From the NCBI GenBank assembly GCA_964434425.1, contig CAYSVH010000001.1, positions 124,001 to 188,000 of the forward strand: a DNA stretch of 64,000 bases, read 5' to 3'. Position 1 is the first letter of the stretch. Every line of letters starts with the position of its first letter. Source of the stretch: CALMEC01 sp964434425. Its GTDB lineage: Bacteria; Actinomycetota; Thermoleophilia; Miltoncostaeales; Miltoncostaeaceae. Below, piece after piece: positions 61,264 to 64,000 of this stretch. Made by a program: the position numbers and the translations under genes. Under the pieces are notes generated by a model that did no database searches, had not been told where the DNA came from, and saw only the letters and a program-made list of their open reading frames with translations.

Positions 61264-62085
61264 ATGCCCGGAATCGAAGGACAGCTTCGCCCCCATCAGT
61301 TCGGCTTCTCCATGCCGCCCGGGGATCCGCCGTTCGACAAGCCGCCCTACTACTACCGCGACATCGAGATGATGGCGTTCGCCTACGAGACCGACGACGC
61401 CGCGGCCGCAGCGATCGTCCCGGAGGGGCTCACGATCGCCCACTCACCGGCGATCGCACAACTCATCTTCACCAACTTCCACTTCTCCACGCTGGGCTCG
61501 TACACAGAGGCGATCCTCGGTGTGAGCTGCCTCTGGGAGGGGGAGCCGGTCACCTACTGCACCAACCTCCTAGTCACCAACGAGGTGGGACTGATCGGAG
61601 GGCGTGAGCCGTACGGCTTCCCCAAGCTCTTCGGCGAGGTCGAATGGGTGAAGGAGCACGAGATCATCTCGGCCTACGCCGAGCGCCCGAAGGGCAAGCG
61701 GATCTGTACCGGAGTCATGAGGCCGCGGGACATCCTCGCGCCGGAGGACATCGTCACCCCACCGCTGGTGACGCTGAAGATCATCCCCAGTCCGGAGGAG
61801 GGTGCGCCGCCCGAGGTCTGCGAACTCGTCCGCACGCCGCTCGACTTCCAGCTCATCGTCGGATCCGACGGACGTGGGGAGGGCTTCAGCGGCCCTGGGA
61901 ACGTCACGTTCGACTCCCCGTCGGCGGTCGATCCGTGGCACCGGCTGCCGGTGCGCCACATGGTCGCATCGAGCTGGGGGCGCTACAACTTCGTGCTTCC
62001 GTACGGCGAAGTCATCAAACGCTACGCGGTGACCGAGACGGCCGAGCCCGTCGCACCACCACCCGCTGTCGGCGCGGCGTCGTGA
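61264..62085 (+). CDS. Acetoacetate decarboxylase-family protein
   Basis: 273 residues. Family features are YYRDIEMMAFAYETDDAAAAAIVPEGL, and GREPYGFPKLFGEVEW, in which the Lys of PYGFPK corresponds to the Schiff-base lysine of acetoacetate decarboxylase. The C-terminal strand order (PLVTLKIIPSPEEG, CELVRTPLDFQL) matches the beta-barrel family. Substrate is unknown; members also act on other beta-keto or aldol substrates. GGAGGA is 7 nt before ATG 61264; the GTG at 61258 sits too close to it. Confidence 0.82.
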   Translation: MPGIEGQLRPHQFGFSMPPGDPPFDKPPYYYRDIEMMAFAYETDDAAAAAIVPEGLTIAHSPAIAQLIFTNFHFSTLGSYTEAILGVSCLWEGEPVTYCTNLLVTNEVGLIGGREPYGFPKLFGEVEWVKEHEIISAYAERPKGKRICTGVMRPRDILAPEDIVTPPLVTLKIIPSPEEGAPPEVCELVRTPLDFQLIVGSDGRGEGFSGPGNVTFDSPSAVDPWHRLPVRHMVASSWGRYNFVLPYGEVIKRYAVTETAEPVAPPPAVGAAS

Positions 62086-62144
62086 CTCGTCCGTCATAGG
62101 TGCCCGCCGGCGCGCTGGGACGGCCCCACGCAACCCGCGAGCCC

Positions 62145-62173
62145 GGGCGGGGTCCGGTCGCCGGACCCCGCCC
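62145..62173. terminator. Strong hairpin between convergent genes
   Basis: A perfect 13-bp stem GGGCGGGGTCCGG / CCGGACCCCGCCC with a TCG loop, between the decarboxylase-family gene and the convergent secreted-protein gene. Likely terminates both. Confidence 0.8.
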
Positions 62174-62181
62174 GCAGTCTC

Positions 62182-62880
62182 CTAGCCGCCCCCGTTCGGG
62201 GAGGGCAGTGCCGGTGCCGCGGGGAGGGAGATAGCGCCCCCAGGCGCCGGCTTCGCGGGCTTGGCCGGTCTGGAGGGCTTCGTCGGCTTGGCCGGCTTTC
62301 CGGGCCTGGCCGGTTTCGCCCCCTTCTTCGGCGCGGTGCGCCTTGGTGCGACCGGAGGCGGCATCAGGTAGGTCTTCGTGAAGGTCTTCGCCTTCACCCG
62401 GGCGCCCGTGTCGTTGCGCACCCAGAGCGTGGTGGTGACGCGGACCCTCGTGAAGCGCTCACCGGCCTTGAAAGGACCGCGCTGACCGATGCGTCCCATT
62501 CCGTAGGTGATGGGGCGCACGGGCGTGCGGAGGCGGTTGAGCTTCGTCCACCCGGTTCGCTTCGTCGACCGGAACTCCACGAGCGTCTGGATCCGGTTGC
62601 CCGGCCCCAGGCGTTGCGGCACCGCCACGGCCGGGGAGACGCGGATCCACCCCTTGGTGCATCCGTCGACGAGCCGGATGTTCGGGCGGATGGACCATCT
62701 GATGGGCGCCTGTCCCTCGACGCCCGGATCCCAGCTCGTCACCACGGTCGGTTGGGTCTTGGCGATCGCGGGTGTCCGGCAGGTACCGGTCGCCGGTGCC
62801 GCCGCGGTCGCCGTCGACGCGCCGATCGCGAGCGCCGCAACACCGGCACCCAACGTCATCGCCGTCCGTGATCTCCCCAT
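62182..62880 (-). CDS. Secreted protein with Pro/Lys/Ala-rich C-terminal repeats
   Basis: 232 residues. Signal peptide MGRSRTAMTLGAGVAALAIG then ASTATAAAP. The middle ~130 residues have immunoglobulin-like strands (TVVTSWDPGVEGQAPIRWSI, RFTRVRVTTTLWVRNDTGAR). The last ~55 residues are a basic, proline-rich repeat of the type AKPTKPSRPAKPAKPAP. This suggests a cell-wall-spanning or polyanion-binding tail. No family is recognised. Excellent Shine-Dalgarno AGGAGG and a well-formed promoter upstream at 62920-62948. Confidence 0.72.
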   Translation of the reverse strand: MGRSRTAMTLGAGVAALAIGASTATAAAPATGTCRTPAIAKTQPTVVTSWDPGVEGQAPIRWSIRPNIRLVDGCTKGWIRVSPAVAVPQRLGPGNRIQTLVEFRSTKRTGWTKLNRLRTPVRPITYGMGRIGQRGPFKAGERFTRVRVTTTLWVRNDTGARVKAKTFTKTYLMPPPVAPRRTAPKKGAKPARPGKPAKPTKPSRPAKPAKPAPGGAISLPAAPALPSPNGGG

Positions 62881-62919
62881 CTTCCTGTACCTCCTGTCAG
62901 TCTGACTTGATGGTCACCC

Positions 62920-62948
62920 AGCCTAGGGTGACACCGACGCGTTGACAA
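62920..62948 (-). promoter_or_regulatory. Sigma70-type promoter of the Pro/Lys-rich secreted protein
   Basis: On the minus strand TTGTCA (62943-62948) and TAGGCT (62920-62925) are separated by exactly 17 nt. The leader to the ATG at 62880 is about 33 nt and contains AGGAGG. Confidence 0.7.
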
Positions 62949-63076
62949 CCTGGCCGAAGGTCGAGGTCTGGAGAGAGGGGCGGCAGGCCTCGTCCCGGTC
63001 TCGCAGCCCGGTCAGCGTTCCTCGTGTGCGCTTCGGCGGTGACTCCTGCGTCGCCGCTGCCCCGAGGCGGACCGGT

Positions 63077-63421
63077 CTACCGGCTGTGGCTGTTCCAGCG
63101 GTCGAGCTCGGCCAGGTGCTTCGCCAGGTGCGCGTTGTCCTGGAGCATCTCCCGTGCCAGGTCGTCGGCGTCGAGGGTCACCCGGCGATCCCCGCCCAGG
63201 TCCGCCGCCTCGAACGGGATGTCCTCGTAGACCGGGGAGGAGGCGGTCGGCAGGTCGTCGCCGTAGGCGTCGATCTCCGGTGGCTCGGCCGGCGCTGTGC
63301 GGCCGGGTTTCGCACCGTTCCTCTCCTGATCCTTCTTCTGCGCCTCGTCGGCCTTCTTGCTGAAGACCGTGCTCGCGATGAGGAGGAGGATGAAGAGGGC
63401 GAAGGGGATCAGCTGCTCCAT
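63077..63421 (-). CDS. Small single-pass membrane protein
   Basis: 114 residues. One N-terminal membrane helix (LIPFALFILLLIASTVFS), then a charged cytoplasmic-type tail (KKADEAQKKDQERNGAKPG ... DDLAREMLQDNAHLAKHLAELDRWN). No family recognised. A GATAAT -10 (complement of 63428-63433) lies 6 nt before ATG, so the mRNA is probably leaderless. The tail ends in a short amphipathic segment that could mediate partner binding. Confidence 0.68.
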   Translation of the reverse strand: MEQLIPFALFILLLIASTVFSKKADEAQKKDQERNGAKPGRTAPAEPPEIDAYGDDLPTASSPVYEDIPFEAADLGGDRRVTLDADDLAREMLQDNAHLAKHLAELDRWNSHSR

Positions 63422-63553
63422 ACTGCGATTATCGCATCGGACGGGCCGACACCTGATACCCCGAGGCCACATCTCGCGCACCGTGGACGGATGAGGGGTT
63501 CGTCCGCGCCCCGACGGGTCAAGTCCTCGCGTGAGAGGCCGATGTAGGGGGCG

Positions 63554-64000
63554 ATGCGGAATGCGGCGCGCAATCTGGACCGGCGTGTGATCGGGATCGG
63601 GGCCTTCGTGCTCGTCCTGCTGGTCACCATCGTCAGCCAGGGGTTCGGGAAGCCGGGCCTCATGGCCGGTGCCTCGGGCGCGAGCGGCTCCGCGGGCGCC
63701 GAGGGAGGCCCATGGGAGGCGAACCTCGCCACCCCCGATGACCTGGCCGCCGCGAGCGACGCGCAGCAGCGCGATGCGGGACCCGCCGACATCCTGCAGC
63801 GGTTCTCGTCCGCCGCCCCCGGGCCTGCGGTGGCCGGATCGGCCGGGACGACGCCCCAGGCGGGGACCCCGTCGCACGATGATCACGAACACGAGCATGA
63901 GGCGGAGGTCACGCGCGACCTGCCCGCCGACTACGTCGCCGGAGCACCGCCCTCGGCGGATCTCGCCGCGACCCTCCGGAAGTCGCAGGAGCGCTTCAAC
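63554..64000 (+). CDS. Single-pass membrane protein, C-terminus off the right edge
   Basis: 149 residues visible. MRNAARNLDRRVIGIGAFVL is followed by VLLVTIVSQGFG, one membrane helix, then a Gly/Ala/Ser-rich linker and a segment with the acidic/His run HDDHEHEHEAE. The frame is open to the last base. No family is recognised. The ATG is chosen as the first methionine before the helix; its upstream context has no strong Shine-Dalgarno. Confidence 0.6.
   Translation, partial: MRNAARNLDRRVIGIGAFVLVLLVTIVSQGFGKPGLMAGASGASGSAGAEGGPWEANLATPDDLAAASDAQQRDAGPADILQRFSSAAPGPAVAGSAGTTPQAGTPSHDDHEHEHEAEVTRDLPADYVAGAPPSADLAATLRKSQERFN

Overview
The window is a 64 kb piece of a high-GC chromosome that is almost fully coding. 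Gene content points to a deep-branching actinomycete, most likely class Thermoleophilia (Solirubrobacterales/Miltoncostaeales type): CarD, PIN/TRAM, IspD, IspF, CysS, RlmB and a SigH-like sigma factor in order, F420-type oxidoreductases, class I lysyl-tRNA synthetase, an ECF42-type sigma factor with a YCII partner, and many secreted proteins. The placement is inferred from gene content; no rRNA is present. There are no insertion sequences, prophage genes or CRISPR arrays, and one tRNA gene.

Layout. 1-2.4 kb: two divergent secreted-protein genes sharing a duplicated promoter block. 2.6-5.6 kb: rhomboid protease, ornithine carbamoyltransferase and 3-hydroxyacyl-CoA dehydrogenase on the minus strand. 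6-7.9 kb: GGDEF diguanylate cyclase, PAP2 phosphatase and a small membrane protein. 7.9-14.5 kb: nucleoside phosphorylase (minus), then tilS-hpt-ftsH-folP-folB-folK. 14.5-18 kb: DtxR/MntR-type regulator, then a GAF/PucR-type regulator coupled to a HemD-like protein. 18.2-22.3 kb: coaX-dusB-greA-lysS. 22.3-25.5 kb: membrane protein, metallo-beta-lactamase-fold hydrolase and LLM-class oxidoreductase (minus). 25.6-31.9 kb: a three-gene cassette (DUF6361-like protein, phospholipase-D nuclease, SNF2-like helicase) that looks like an antiphage or DNA-targeting defence operon and is the most interesting part of the window. 32-37.6 kb: DUF1772 protein, Cys-free ribosomal protein S18, a small zinc-ribbon protein, clpC and radA. 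37.7-41.3 kb: secreted protein, carD and a PIN/TRAM protein. 41.8-47.5 kb: acetyltransferase, a GT2-GtrA/PMT membrane glycosyltransferase pair and a DUF72/uracil-DNA glycosylase pair, lying between the PIN/TRAM gene and ispD. 47.7-54.2 kb: ispD, a broken VOC gene, PHP phosphatase, ispF, cysS, PPOX flavoprotein, rlmB and sigH. 54.4-64 kb: YCII/ECF42 pair, secreted and membrane proteins, tRNA-Thr, a 1,028-residue MalT/SARP-like regulator, an acetoacetate decarboxylase-family protein and further envelope proteins.

Expression signals recur. Many genes have a TANNNT-like -10 box ending 6-8 nt before the start codon and no Shine-Dalgarno, the signature of leaderless mRNAs. Neighbouring genes are often joined by 4-nt ATGA/GTGA overlaps. 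Two genes (ftsH and the hemD-like gene) appear to start at CTG. Two genes carry apparent single-base deletions (DUF6361-like and VOC); whether these are biological or assembly errors cannot be told from the sequence alone.
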